A DNA stretch of 64,000 nt from Prado023 sp963798745 (lineage in GTDB: Bacteria > Actinomycetota > Actinomycetes > S36-B12 > CAIYMF01). The translations under genes and the position numbers were made by a program. Positions 20,243 to 29,058 of the stretch are shown piece by piece. Position 1 is the stretch's first letter. Every line of letters starts with the position of its first letter. The stretch is from assembly GCA_963798745.1 (NCBI GenBank), contig CAWCUF010000003.1, forward strand, positions 682,001 to 746,000, written 5' to 3'. The notes below the pieces were generated by a model. The model was not told the origin of the DNA, made no database searches, and was given only the letters and a program-made list of their open reading frames with translations.

Positions 20243-20514
20243 CCGGGGTTGATCCTCCCTCGAGGCGCCGATCGAATCCAGCACCGACGCCCGAGACGGT
20301 ACTTCGCGAGCGGCCTGCACACGCTCGGCGAAGGTCCCCGATGCGCGGGCATGCGTCCCGACCATCGACCCGGCACCGCACGCCATTGGACCCTACTGGC
20401 CGGTAACGGGTCGCGGCTCGGGCTCGTCGGCAACCGGAGTGGGGCAGACCGCAGGGTCCGTGCGCGTGGCGTCGGGACCGCAGGCGTGGCAGTGTCACCT
20501 GGCAGGAGGACCAC

Positions 20515-21657
20515 ATGAGCGAACTGACCCTCGGGGTGCTGGCCACCTCGGCCAAGCAGAACGAGTCGCGGCTGGCGATCCATCCCGAGCACGTGGATCG
20601 CATCGACGCCGACCTGCGCGCGCGGATCGTGCTCGAGGCTGGGTACGGGCAGCGGTTCGGGGTCTCCGATGAGCATCTGGCCCCGCTCGTGGCGGGGATG
20701 GCCTCGCGCGCGGAGGTCATCGCGGCTTCGGACATCGTGCTGTTGCCCAAGCCCACCCTGACCGACCTGACCGCCCTGCACACCGGCCAGGTGCTCTGGG
20801 GCTGGCCGCACGCGGTGCAGGACGCCGATCTCACCCAGATCTCGATCGACAAGGAGCTCACGCTGATCGCGTGGGAGGCGATGAACCACTGGACGCCCTC
20901 CGGGGACTTCATGGTCCATGTCTTCCACCTCAACAACGAGCTGGCCGGCTACAGCTCGGTGCTGCACGCGCTGACCCTCAACGGCACGACCGGGCACTAC
21001 GGGCGCCCGCAGTCGGCGGTGGTGATCGGCTTCGGCAACACCGCTCGCGGGGCGATCACCGCGCTGCAGGCGCTGGGCATCCACGACATCACGGTGCTGA
21101 CGATGCGCGACGTCACCGCGGTGGCCTCGCCGATCCCGGGGGTGGTGATCGACCACATGCAGCGCGATCCGGACCGGCCGGGCCGCACCTTCGTCGAGGC
21201 CGAGGCCGGCCCTGTGCCCACCGCCGAGTTCCTGGCCGCGCGCGACATCGTGGTCAACTGCGTGTTCCAGGACACCGACGCACCCCTGATGTTCGTCACC
21301 AACGACGAGTTGGCGCACTTCCCCACCGGCCGGCTGATCGTCGACGTCTCCTGTGACGCCGGCATGGCCTTCGAATGCGCCCGCCCCACGAGCTTCACCG
21401 ACCCGATGTTCGCCGTCGGCGACGGCGCGCACTACTACGGGGTCGACCACAGCCCGACGTTCCTGTGGAACAGCGCCACCTGGACGATCAGTGAGGCGAT
21501 CATCCCGTTCCTGCGTGCGGTCATGGCCGGTCCGCAGGGGTGGGACGCCGACGCCACGATCCGCTCCGCGATCGAGATCCGCTCCGGCGTGGTGGTCAAC
21601 CCGAAGATCCTGAGCTTCCAGGGCCGCGCCCACGAGCACCCGCATCCGCAGCTCTGA
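20515..21657 (+). CDS. Alanine dehydrogenase-like / N5-(carboxyethyl)ornithine synthase-like enzyme (380 aa)
   Basis: NAD(P)-dependent oxidoreductase of the alanine dehydrogenase/PNT family. The N-terminal catalytic domain begins LGVLATSAKQNESRLAIHPEH, resembling the family opening; the nucleotide-binding domain carries SAVVIGFGNTARGAITAL near residue 167. The segment HVFHLNNELAGYSSVLHAL and the acidic DVSCDAGMAFECARPT match the N5-(carboxyethyl)ornithine synthase branch better than true alanine dehydrogenase. Such enzymes reductively condense a keto acid with an amino group. AGGAGG lies five bases before the ATG. It is alone in its transcription unit. Exact substrates are unassigned. Confidence 0.8.
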   Translation: MSELTLGVLATSAKQNESRLAIHPEHVDRIDADLRARIVLEAGYGQRFGVSDEHLAPLVAGMASRAEVIAASDIVLLPKPTLTDLTALHTGQVLWGWPHAVQDADLTQISIDKELTLIAWEAMNHWTPSGDFMVHVFHLNNELAGYSSVLHALTLNGTTGHYGRPQSAVVIGFGNTARGAITALQALGIHDITVLTMRDVTAVASPIPGVVIDHMQRDPDRPGRTFVEAEAGPVPTAEFLAARDIVVNCVFQDTDAPLMFVTNDELAHFPTGRLIVDVSCDAGMAFECARPTSFTDPMFAVGDGAHYYGVDHSPTFLWNSATWTISEAIIPFLRAVMAGPQGWDADATIRSAIEIRSGVVVNPKILSFQGRAHEHPHPQL

Positions 21658-21712
21658 GTCGGGACTGGTAGGCCTGTTGGTTCCTGAGCATGGCGCAGAG
21701 GACGCGTCCCGG

Positions 21713-21782
21713 GGAATCCGCTCCCGTTCGCCCGATCCGCTCCCCGAATTCCGGGAGCGGATCGGCGAAAGGGGAGCAGATC
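21713..21782. terminator. Long near-perfect hairpin between convergent genes
   Basis: The core palindrome CCGATCCGCTCCC / GGGAGCGGATCGG (21732-21744 and 21753-21765) encloses an 8-base centre containing GAATTC. Outer arms extend the symmetry: AATCCGCTCCCGTTCG on the left against CGAAAGGGGAGCAGAT on the right, giving about 70 bp in all. It lies 55 bp after the dehydrogenase stop and 78 bp before the 3' end of the LysR gene, so it probably terminates both; no T-run follows, as usual in high-GC bacteria. Confidence 0.65.
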
Positions 21783-21859
21783 CAGTCGGCCGACCAGCGG
21801 GGGGGCTGCCCACTCACGGGATGACCACGAAGCGGCTGGGCCAACCCTCGCCGCAGCGG

Positions 21860-22786
21860 TCACCGGCGCGACGTGCTGGCCACCGCACGGGCTGCTGCGG
21901 CGCGCAGCGCCTTGGTCATCTCCTGGACCTGCGGCTGGTCGCGCAGGGCCGGGCGGGTCGCCATCCAGATGTGCCGCGGGGCCAGTTCCGGGCCGAACCT
22001 GCGCACCACCACGCCCGGGCGCAGGGCGCCGAGCGCGAGCAGCGGCACCAACGACACGCCCATCCCCGCGGAGACGTATCCCTGTGTCACCGAGAACTCG
22101 TTGCTCTCGGCCACGATCCGCGGGCTGAAGCCCGCGCGTCGGCAGAGCGCCTCCGTGGTGTGGTGGACATAGTCGTCCGGGCCGGTGGTGACCACCCAGT
22201 CCACGTCGCCGAGGTCCTCCACCCGCACGACGCGCCGCCGAGCCAGCGGATGGCTGTGCGGGAGCAGCAACCGGTACTCGTCGTCGAGCAGGTGCCAGCG
22301 CAGGAGGTCGTCGTCGGGCTGCTCGCCGGCGGCGAACGGCTCGGTGACCACGACCAGGTCGACCTCCCCGGCGCGTAGCCGGCGCAGCGCACCGGCCGCC
22401 TCATCCACCGACGGCCTGACGTGCACCCCGGGCATGACCGAGCGCAGGGTCGCGATGGCCTCGGGCAGCAGTGACTCGCCTGCCGAGAAGAAGGCGACCA
22501 CCCGTAGTCGGCCGGCGCGTCCCTCGCGCAGGTCGGCCAGCGCGGACTGCGCCGCGTCGATCTCGTGCAGGATCCGGACCGCGTGCTCGCCGAGCAGCTG
22601 ACCAGCCTCGGTGGGTCGCACGCCGCGCCCGGCCTTCTCGTAGAGCGCCATCCCGGCCTGCCCCTCGAGGGTCGCCAGCTGCTGGCTGACTGCCGATACG
22701 GTGCAGCCCAGCACGGCCGCCGCCCCGGTCAGCGAACCCTCATCGACCACGGCACGGTGGGTGGCCAGCAGTCGTGTGCTCAGCAT
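21860..22786 (-). CDS. LysR-family transcriptional regulator (308 aa)
   Basis: DNA-binding regulator. The N-terminal winged HTH is clear: LLATHRAVVDEGSLTGAAAVLGCT followed by recognition helix VSAVSQQLATLEGQAGMALYEK and the wing RGVRPTEAGQLLGEHA. The effector domain from about 90 begins LRVVAFFSAGESLLPEAI. Length is normal. ATG 22786 starts the protein two codons before the HTH helix; a GTG at 22792 is an alternative. It is divergent from the small membrane protein gene at 22906, with dyads between them that look like LysR boxes, so it probably controls that gene and itself. Effector unknown. Confidence 0.92.
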   Translation of the reverse strand: MLSTRLLATHRAVVDEGSLTGAAAVLGCTVSAVSQQLATLEGQAGMALYEKAGRGVRPTEAGQLLGEHAVRILHEIDAAQSALADLREGRAGRLRVVAFFSAGESLLPEAIATLRSVMPGVHVRPSVDEAAGALRRLRAGEVDLVVVTEPFAAGEQPDDDLLRWHLLDDEYRLLLPHSHPLARRRVVRVEDLGDVDWVVTTGPDDYVHHTTEALCRRAGFSPRIVAESNEFSVTQGYVSAGMGVSLVPLLALGALRPGVVVRRFGPELAPRHIWMATRPALRDQPQVQEMTKALRAAAARAVASTSRR

Positions 22787-22797
22787 GACCACACCCT

Positions 22798-22850
22798 ACA
22801 GTAGAACTGAACGATGATTCAGTAACTGTCGCTGGACACATGACAGTCCA
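22798..22850. promoter_or_regulatory. Nested dyads between LysR gene and small ORF
   Basis: CTGAA-N6-TTCAG at 22807-22822 is nested in ACAGT...ACTGT (22798-22829), and a second dyad TGGAC-N8-GTCCA lies at 22833-22850. The first fits the T-N11-A type dyad of LysR-family sites in the usual place, immediately upstream of the regulator. Two adjacent sites agree with tetramer binding by a LysR protein. Confidence 0.55.
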
Positions 22851-22905
22851 CCACGTAGTGTGAGTACCGCAATCCACTCATAACGACTCAACGAAGGTGA
22901 TCAAC

Positions 22906-23040
22906 GTGTTTGCGGTCCTGCTCCTGGCGCTGCTGCTCATTACTGCGCTGGCTCTCTGGCTGGGGCCGGACTCCTCGGCCGCTCACAGCGACAAGGCTCG
23001 CCCCGCGGCCGGCTGGTTCCCCACCCTGCGCAGCCACTGA
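22906..23040 (+). CDS. Small single-pass membrane protein (44 aa)
   Basis: Begins MFAVLLLALLLITALALWLG, one hydrophobic helix of about 20 residues, then a short polar tail ending AAGWFPTLRSH. The GTG at 22906 has GAAGGTGA about seven bases upstream; a GTG at 22897 would add three residues. Transcribed divergently from the LysR gene across the dyads at 22798-22850, and alone. It may be a membrane microprotein that modifies a transporter or enzyme complex. No family recognised. Confidence 0.55.
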   Translation: MFAVLLLALLLITALALWLGPDSSAAHSDKARPAAGWFPTLRSH

Positions 23041-23065
23041 CCCGCACGCGCTCCCCCGCAGTCGG

Positions 23066-23623
23066 CTATCCCACCGGGCCGAAGTCGGGCACCGGTCGGG
23101 CGGCGGCCGTCTCGGGCGTGTCGGCGACCCCGTTGGCGCGGATGTCGTCGATGAGCCATTCCATCTCGGCGATCTCGCGCTTCTGCGCGGTGATGATGCC
23201 GTCGGCAAGTTCGCGGACCCGCAGGTCCTCGATGCCGGCGCGCTCGCTGGTCAGGATCGCGATCGAGTGGTGCGGGATCATCGCGCGCATGTACGAGGTG
23301 TCGCCCACGGTCACCTGGCTGCGCACCAGCCACAGCGCCAGGCCGAACACCACGACGGCGCCGGCGTAGATGGCCAGGTTGATCTTGCGGTTGCCGTACA
23401 TGCCGAGCATGAAGCTGAGCATGACCACCGCCATCGCCGCACCCATCACGAACGCCATGTAGAAGCGGGTCTCACTCCACCGGATGTGACTCGCCTGATA
23501 GGTGTTGAGGTACATCAGAACGAACATGACCGCCGTCGAGGTCGCGATCATGGCCGCGAACCTCCAGTACTTCACATGCGGGTTCGTGCTGGTCGTCGAG
23601 TCCACTTCGGATGTGGTCGTCAT
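23066..23623 (-). CDS. DUF305-domain membrane protein (185 aa)
   Basis: Three hydrophobic helices (about 20-42, 50-72, 78-98) are followed by a truncated DUF305 domain at about 105-165. The family motif MRAMIPHHSIAILTSERAG carries the paired histidines, and KREIAEMEWLIDDI closes the helical bundle. DUF305 proteins are ferritin-like four-helix bundles, often exported and linked with metal (copper) stress; here the domain follows membrane helices. The ATG at 23623 has GGGAGG upstream. The neighbouring P-type ATPase is on the other strand about 150 bp away and may share the metal theme; that is inference. Confidence 0.8.
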   Translation of the reverse strand: MTTTSEVDSTTSTNPHVKYWRFAAMIATSTAVMFVLMYLNTYQASHIRWSETRFYMAFVMGAAMAVVMLSFMLGMYGNRKINLAIYAGAVVVFGLALWLVRSQVTVGDTSYMRAMIPHHSIAILTSERAGIEDLRVRELADGIITAQKREIAEMEWLIDDIRANGVADTPETAAARPVPDFGPVG

Positions 23624-23772
23624 CGGAACCTCCCGGGTCGGCGTGTCTCGCGCTGGAGGGCTTGAGAATTCGCCCCCTACCTGCCCATACCCCGCGCGGT
23701 ATGGCGTAGACCCCGGCCAGGGCACACGGGCCGGCCTCGCCCGAACCGGCCCGACGCGACAGACTGGAGGTG

Positions 23773-26391
23773 ATGGCCCAGCGGGAGGCAGCCGATGTCG
23801 GCCAGGCCGAGTTGGTCTGGCACGCCGCCACCATGGCCGAGGTCGCCGAGCACCTCGACAGTGACGCGACGGACGGACTGCCTCAGGCCGAGGCTGCGCG
23901 GCGTTTGCACCGCGATGGGCCCAACGAACTACCCGAGCAGGGTGGCCGAGGGCTCTGGGACCTGGTCGTCGAGCAGTTCAGGGACGTGATGATCCTGCTG
24001 CTGCTCGCCGCGGCGGTGGTGTCGGGGTTGGTCGGCGACGTGGTCGACACGATCGCGATCCTGGTCATCATCGTGCTCAATGCGACGATCGGCGTTTTCC
24101 AGGGCTACCGCGCGGAACAGGCGATCGAGGCGCTGCGGGCGATGTCCGCCCCGCAGGCCCGGGTCGTCCGCGCGGGCAGCCAGGCGTTGATCCCCAGCGA
24201 GGAGGTCGTGGTCGGTGACCTGGTCCTGCTGGAGGCCGGCGCCCTGGTGCCGGCGGACCTGCGACTGACCGAGGCCGCCCGACTGCAGGTCGCCGAGGCC
24301 GCGCTGACGGGGGAGTCGCTCCCCGTGGACAAGGACATCGAGGCGCTGCCCGACCCCGACCTGCCGGTGGGCGACCGCGCGTGCCTGGCGTTCCGGGGCA
24401 CCGAGGTGACCACGGGCCGGGGTGCCGGCCTGGTCGTGGCCACTGGCGCGCAGACCCAGCTCGGGGCGGTGGCCGGCCTGCTCGCCGGCGTGCAGGACGT
24501 CAAGACGCCGCTGCAGAAGCGCCTGGCGCACCTGTCGACCCGGCTGGCCCTGGCCGTGGTCGTGATCTGCGCGGTGGTGTTCGCCGCCGGGCTGATCCGC
24601 GGCGAGGACCCGCTCGAGATGCTGCTGGTCGCTGTGAGCCTGGCGGTGGCCGCCGTGCCCGAGGCGCTGCCGGCGGTGGTCACGATCTCGCTGGCCCTGG
24701 GCGCGTCGACCATGGTCCGCCAGCACGCGCTGGTCCGCCGACTGCCGGCGGTGGAGACGCTCGGGTCGGTCACCTACATCTGCTCGGACAAGACCGGCAC
24801 GCTGACCCAGAACCGGATGACCGTCGACTCCGTCTGGACGCCGGGCGGCGACGAGGCCGCGCTGATCCACGCGATCACCGCGTGCAACGACGCTGAGGTG
24901 GACGCCGAGCGCGAGCACGGTGACCCGACAGAGGTCGCCCTGGTGGTGTACGCCCGAGACAGTGACATCGGCGCGGCCGGGGCCCTGCCGGCCACTGCCG
25001 TGCGCGTGGCCGAGATCCCCTTCGACGCACAGCGCCGCCGGATGCTCACCGTGCACGACCCGACCGACGCCGACTTCGTGGCCTACGCCAAGGGCGCTCC
25101 CGAGGCGCTGCTGCCCTACTGCGCACTGTCCGAGGCCGAGCGTGCCCTGGCCCAGCGGGAGTCGCAGCGGATGGCCGGCTCCGGCCTGCGCGTGCTGGCC
25201 GCTGCGCGCCGGGACCTGGCCGAGGTGCCCGCGGACCTCGCCGACGCCGAGACCGACCTGACGCTGCTGGGCCTGATCGGCCTGCTCGACCCGCCGCGCG
25301 CGGAGGCTGCGTGCGCGGTGGCCGAGTGCCGGACCGCGGGGATCGTGCCGGTGATGATCACCGGGGACCACCCCGACACCGCGCACGCGATCGCCGAGCG
25401 GGTCGGTGTCGCCGAGGCCCACCACGACAGCTCCGACGTGCTGACCGGGCGCGACCTGGCCGAGCTCGACGACGACGAGTTGGCAGCGCGGGTGCTCGAC
25501 GCGCGGGTGTACGCGCGCGTGGACCCCGCCCAGAAGATCCGCATCGTCCAGGCGCTGCAGGGGAGGGGCCAGGTCGCGGCGATGACCGGCGACGGGGTCA
25601 ATGATGCGCCGGCGCTGCGCCAGGCCGACATCGGCGTGGCGATGGGGCTCGGTGGCACCGACGTCGCTCGGGGGGCCTCGGCGATGGTCCTGCTCGACGA
25701 CAACTTCGCGACCATCGTGTCGGCGGTGCGCGAGGGTCGGCGGATCTACGACAACATCCGCAGGTTCGTGAAGTACACCCTGACCAGCAACGCCGGCGAG
25801 ATCTGGGTCATGTTCCTCGGCCCGTTCCTGGGCTTCGGGCTGCCGCTGCTGCCGCTGCAGATCCTGTGGATCAACCTGGTCACCGACGGCCTGCCCGGCC
25901 TGGCGCTGGCCCGCGAGCCCGCGGAGCCGGACGTGATGAGACGCCCGCCCCGACCACCCGACGAGAGCGTCTTCGCCCACGGCGTGACCTGGCACATCGG
26001 CTGGGTCGGGCTGCTGATCGGCGGCGTGTCGCTGGCCGGCCTGGTGCTGACCCACAACAGCGGTGCGGGCAACTGGCAGACCGTGGTGTTCACCACCCTG
26101 GTGCTGGCCCAGCTCGGCCACTCGATGGCGGTGCGCTCGGAGACCCATCCCCTGTTCGGCAGCCGGTTCCTGGCCAACCCAGCCCTGCTCGGCGCGGTGC
26201 TGCTCACGATCGGGCTGCAGCTCGCCGTGGTCTACGTGCCGTGGCTGCAGGGGATCTTCCGCACCGAGGCGCTGAGCGCGGGGCAGTTGGCGCTCTGCTT
26301 CGGCCTGGCGCTGCTGGTCCCGCTGGCCGTCGAGTGCGAGAAGTTCTTCGTCCGCCGGGGCCTGCTCTACGACCGGGTCCGCGTCGTGTGA
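23773..26391 (+). CDS. P2A-type (Ca2+ or Mn2+) cation-transporting ATPase (872 aa)
   Basis: ATP-driven cation exporter in the plasma membrane. Domain order: N-terminal cation-ATPase domain (MAEVAEHLDSDATDGLPQAEA), actuator domain with LTGES at 178-182, M4 ion-site motif VPEALPAVV near 296, phosphorylated D339 in SDKTGTLTQN, hinge TGDGVNDAPAL, and M6 motif LWINLVTDGLPG. The intact PEAL/PEGL glutamate and the N..TD residues of M6 support Ca2+ (or Mn2+). GGAGG lies only two bases before ATG 23773, closer than usual, so a slightly later start is possible. Monocistronic; a TraR-type gene converges on it. Confidence 0.93.
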   Translation: MAQREAADVGQAELVWHAATMAEVAEHLDSDATDGLPQAEAARRLHRDGPNELPEQGGRGLWDLVVEQFRDVMILLLLAAAVVSGLVGDVVDTIAILVIIVLNATIGVFQGYRAEQAIEALRAMSAPQARVVRAGSQALIPSEEVVVGDLVLLEAGALVPADLRLTEAARLQVAEAALTGESLPVDKDIEALPDPDLPVGDRACLAFRGTEVTTGRGAGLVVATGAQTQLGAVAGLLAGVQDVKTPLQKRLAHLSTRLALAVVVICAVVFAAGLIRGEDPLEMLLVAVSLAVAAVPEALPAVVTISLALGASTMVRQHALVRRLPAVETLGSVTYICSDKTGTLTQNRMTVDSVWTPGGDEAALIHAITACNDAEVDAEREHGDPTEVALVVYARDSDIGAAGALPATAVRVAEIPFDAQRRRMLTVHDPTDADFVAYAKGAPEALLPYCALSEAERALAQRESQRMAGSGLRVLAAARRDLAEVPADLADAETDLTLLGLIGLLDPPRAEAACAVAECRTAGIVPVMITGDHPDTAHAIAERVGVAEAHHDSSDVLTGRDLAELDDDELAARVLDARVYARVDPAQKIRIVQALQGRGQVAAMTGDGVNDAPALRQADIGVAMGLGGTDVARGASAMVLLDDNFATIVSAVREGRRIYDNIRRFVKYTLTSNAGEIWVMFLGPFLGFGLPLLPLQILWINLVTDGLPGLALAREPAEPDVMRRPPRPPDESVFAHGVTWHIGWVGLLIGGVSLAGLVLTHNSGAGNWQTVVFTTLVLAQLGHSMAVRSETHPLFGSRFLANPALLGAVLLTIGLQLAVVYVPWLQGIFRTEALSAGQLALCFGLALLVPLAVECEKFFVRRGLLYDRVRVV

Positions 26392-26422
26392 CTGAGCACG
26401 TCGCCACGTGACACGGGTAGGG

Positions 26423-26767
26423 CTATTGGGAGCAGGCGACGCACTTGGGCTCGTAGGGCCGGATGCGCAGGCGCCCCAAGGGGATCGGCTTGCCACACGA
26501 GGCGCAGCCGCCATAGGTCCCGGCGTCCATCGCGGCCAGCGCGGTATCGATCTTGGCCAGGATGCTCGTCGCGTCCTTGACGAAGTACTCCGCGCTGGTG
26601 CCCACCTCACGCATCGACGGGTCGACCAGCAGCCCGTTGGAGCTCAACTCGTCGATGTCGGACTGCGCCCGCCGCAGGTCCGTCTCATTCTCCGCCCGGA
26701 GTCGCAGCAGTACCTCGCGCAGCTCCTGGGACTCCTGCTCGGTCAGTGCAGTGGTCGGGCTGGACAT
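26423..26767 (-). CDS. TraR/DksA-type C4 zinc-finger protein (114 aa)
   Basis: Helical N-terminal two-thirds (LTEQESQELREVLLRLRAENETDLRRA) forms the DksA-like coiled coil. The C-terminal C4 finger is visible as CASCGKPI ... CVAC (about 88-112). DksA family proteins bind RNA polymerase in its secondary channel and modulate initiation; the actinobacterial short members are related to RbpA-independent regulators of unclear role. The ribosome binding site AAGGAGG is strong. It converges with the P-type ATPase gene. An arginine-rich short frame lies upstream (26837-26938). Confidence 0.9.
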   Translation of the reverse strand: MSSPTTALTEQESQELREVLLRLRAENETDLRRAQSDIDELSSNGLLVDPSMREVGTSAEYFVKDATSILAKIDTALAAMDAGTYGGCASCGKPIPLGRLRIRPYEPKCVACSQ

Positions 26768-26836
26768 GCGGTCCTCCTTGGATGGACGAGAGCCGGCGCC
26801 ACCGCTGTGGCACCGGCTCCGCGACGTTGGTGTCGT

Positions 26837-26938
26837 TCAGCGCAGGTGCCCGGGCACCGATCGACGGCGCCGGGCACGCAGGAACGCCAGATCCGGCCGC
26901 GGAGTGCGGACCCCCAGCGCCTGCCTGGTGCGTGACAT
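26837..26938 (-). CDS. Possible Arg-rich microprotein (33 aa)
   Basis: A short frame, MSRTRQALGVRTP through RARRRRSVPGHLR, lies 70 bp upstream of the TraR/DksA gene on the same strand. It has a GAGGT just before its ATG, but too close to be ideal. Ten of 33 residues are Arg. It could be a leader peptide or a random frame. Confidence 0.25.
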   Translation of the reverse strand: MSRTRQALGVRTPRPDLAFLRARRRRSVPGHLR

Positions 26939-27140
26939 GACCTCACCCTACGTCGCCGGCCGACCAGGGGAGCAACCACGAGCCCTGCGCGCGGCAGCGC
27001 CCGCCCTGCATTCCTGCTCAGGGGTGCCGTCCACCCCGGAGTTCCTCCACCTGAGCGCCGGTGACGTGATGCTCCTGAGGAGCAACTCGCCAGCGCGTGG
27101 GGCGTGGCGGTGGGGACGGGAGGTGGGCAGAGGGCGGGCG

Positions 27141-28799
27141 TCAGGGCTCTGGCGTGGGGGCCAGGGCCGCGGTCATGCTGGCCACCCCCTCCTCGATCCT
27201 CGTGGACCATGCCAGCCCGGTGGCCTCGAGCAGGTGCTTCATGCCGGCGTTGTCGGCCAACACGTGGGCCACCACCTGGCTGAACCCGATCCGGGTCGCT
27301 GTCTGCAGCAGCCGGGCCAGCAGTGCGGTGCCGACGCCGGTGCCCTGGTCGGCGTCCGCGACGATGAGCGCGACCTCCCCCGTGCGCCCGTCGCCCCCGG
27401 ACTCGGGGAACACATTGCCCAGGGCCACGATCTCCCCGGTCCGGCTCATGGCCACCAGCGAGGCGCCCCGATGCCCGCCGGCCAGCCGACGGAGCTGGAT
27501 CTCACGCCAGTTGGTCAGGGAGAAGTAGCGCTGCATGCGGCTGCGCTCCGAGGCGCGCTCGTGCATCTGGGCCACTCCCGCGGCATCGTCCGGACGGGCC
27601 AGCCGGATCCAGATGGTGCCGCCCTTGACCGGGTCGATCCAGCCTGCCGCGTCGTCGTCGCCGGTCCGCCTGGCGATCGCCACGGCCAGGCGCAGCAGGG
27701 CAGAGGCGCGCGACTGCTCGGCTCCGGCGAACGGCGCCCAGTCGCGCCTGAGCAGCACGTGCTGGTCCGGGGTCCACTGCAGGCGCAGGACGTCGGCGCG
27801 GTCGTCGACTCCCGCGGTGGCGTCGATGACCTCGACATCGTCGGCCTCGATGACCCCGGCAGCCACCGTCGGTGCCGCGTCGGGGTTCTTGACCAGGTAG
27901 GTGGCGGCGTCGAGCATCCGGGTCGGCAGATCCCGGTCGGCATTCGGCGACCCCTCGGTGATGTGGGCGTGGTCGCCCGCGGACTGGGCAGCGGCCAGGA
28001 TCACCGCCGCCGAGACGTGCGGCGGCGCGACCAGGGACAGGTCGATGGTGCGGGTGCCCGGGCCGGCGCCGACCACCACCAGCTCGACGGCATGCACGTG
28101 CAGCGCACCCAGGGCCCGGACCATCCTGGCCATGCCGCCCGGTCGGTCCGGGATGTCGACCCGCACCCGCCACCTGCGGCTCGCCTCGTAGTCGGGGGCC
28201 AGGAGCATCTCGGCGGGCGCCACCGCGGCGCCGATCCGCGCGATCATCGCATCCCACTCCAACGCCGTGGGGCGATGCGTGGCCACCGGGTCGAGCATCG
28301 CCAGGCCCAGGGACAGGGCCATCGACAGGTGCACGACGGCGTTGTCGGACAGGTCCGGGTCGATCCCGCCGGCTGCCCGTGAGGACGCGGAGACCGAGGC
28401 CGCGTTGGCGCTGCGTCGTCGGACCCGGTCCGCGGCGACCTCGCGGAGATCTGCGTCGTCGCGGGCACGTGCGAGCAGCTCGAGCTCCAGGGGGTCCCAG
28501 CTCCCCTCAGGGGCGGCGAACAGCCGATGCGCGGCCTCGATCAGCGCCGACAGCGGTGGGGTTCGTTCCGGGGCGCCGGCCGCGGCCTCGATCAGGTCGG
28601 CCACCTCGGACTCCTCGGTGGCGGCCAGCACCGCGACCAGCAGCTCGCGCGGACCGCCCATCAGCCGGCGCACCGTCCGCCCGGGCACGCCGGCCCGCTT
28701 GGCGACCATCGACTCGGTCGTCGCGCGCACGCCCGCACTGGCGTAGAGCTCGCGGGCCGCCGCGACGATTCGAGCGCGGCTCTGATCGTCACCTGCCAT
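27141..28799 (-). CDS. TetR-ACT-GNAT fusion protein (552 aa)
   Basis: Three domains in one chain. Residues 1-195 are a TetR-family regulator with HTH (ARIVAAARELYASAGVRATTESMVAKRAG, then GRTVRRLMGG as recognition helix). About 208-285 form an ACT-like ligand domain (WRVRVDIPDRPGGMARMVRALG with the GGM turn typical of ACT). About 395-545 are a GNAT acetyltransferase with the acetyl-CoA loop DQGTGVGTALL near 484-494 and the partner strand ADNAGMKHLLEATGL. ATG 28799 gives the HTH at the usual distance. Chains joining DNA-binding, small-ligand and acetyltransferase domains are rare. It is alone and divergent from the CoA-transferase gene at 29059, a possible target. ACT may sense an amino acid. 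Confidence 0.8.
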   Translation of the reverse strand: MAGDDQSRARIVAAARELYASAGVRATTESMVAKRAGVPGRTVRRLMGGPRELLVAVLAATEESEVADLIEAAAGAPERTPPLSALIEAAHRLFAAPEGSWDPLELELLARARDDADLREVAADRVRRRSANAASVSASSRAAGGIDPDLSDNAVVHLSMALSLGLAMLDPVATHRPTALEWDAMIARIGAAVAPAEMLLAPDYEASRRWRVRVDIPDRPGGMARMVRALGALHVHAVELVVVGAGPGTRTIDLSLVAPPHVSAAVILAAAQSAGDHAHITEGSPNADRDLPTRMLDAATYLVKNPDAAPTVAAGVIEADDVEVIDATAGVDDRADVLRLQWTPDQHVLLRRDWAPFAGAEQSRASALLRLAVAIARRTGDDDAAGWIDPVKGGTIWIRLARPDDAAGVAQMHERASERSRMQRYFSLTNWREIQLRRLAGGHRGASLVAMSRTGEIVALGNVFPESGGDGRTGEVALIVADADQGTGVGTALLARLLQTATRIGFSQVVAHVLADNAGMKHLLEATGLAWSTRIEEGVASMTAALAPTPEP

Positions 28800-29058
28800 G
28801 GGGGTCAGGGTATTGCTCCTGGCCCCGCGCGCCAGGTGACGCCGAGGAGCACGCGATGACGCTGCCCGCCGAGGGGCGCGAGTCGCGGTTCGGGCCAGCA
28901 GTCGGCCCCGACCTTCGCCCGTCGCCTGGTCCGGATCAACGACTGAGCACCTGCTGCCAGCTCGGAGGTTGGTCCTGCACTCCTGGTCGATCCAGTGCGG
29001 GGAGCTTCCGCGGCGGCGTGCGAGGCCAAACCAGCCGTCGAGGTCGTACCTTGGGCCC

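Noticed and set aside
23929..26610. Long open frame antisense to the P2A ATPase
   Set aside because: Product of GC skew at third codon positions; the plus strand carries all P-type motifs in order.
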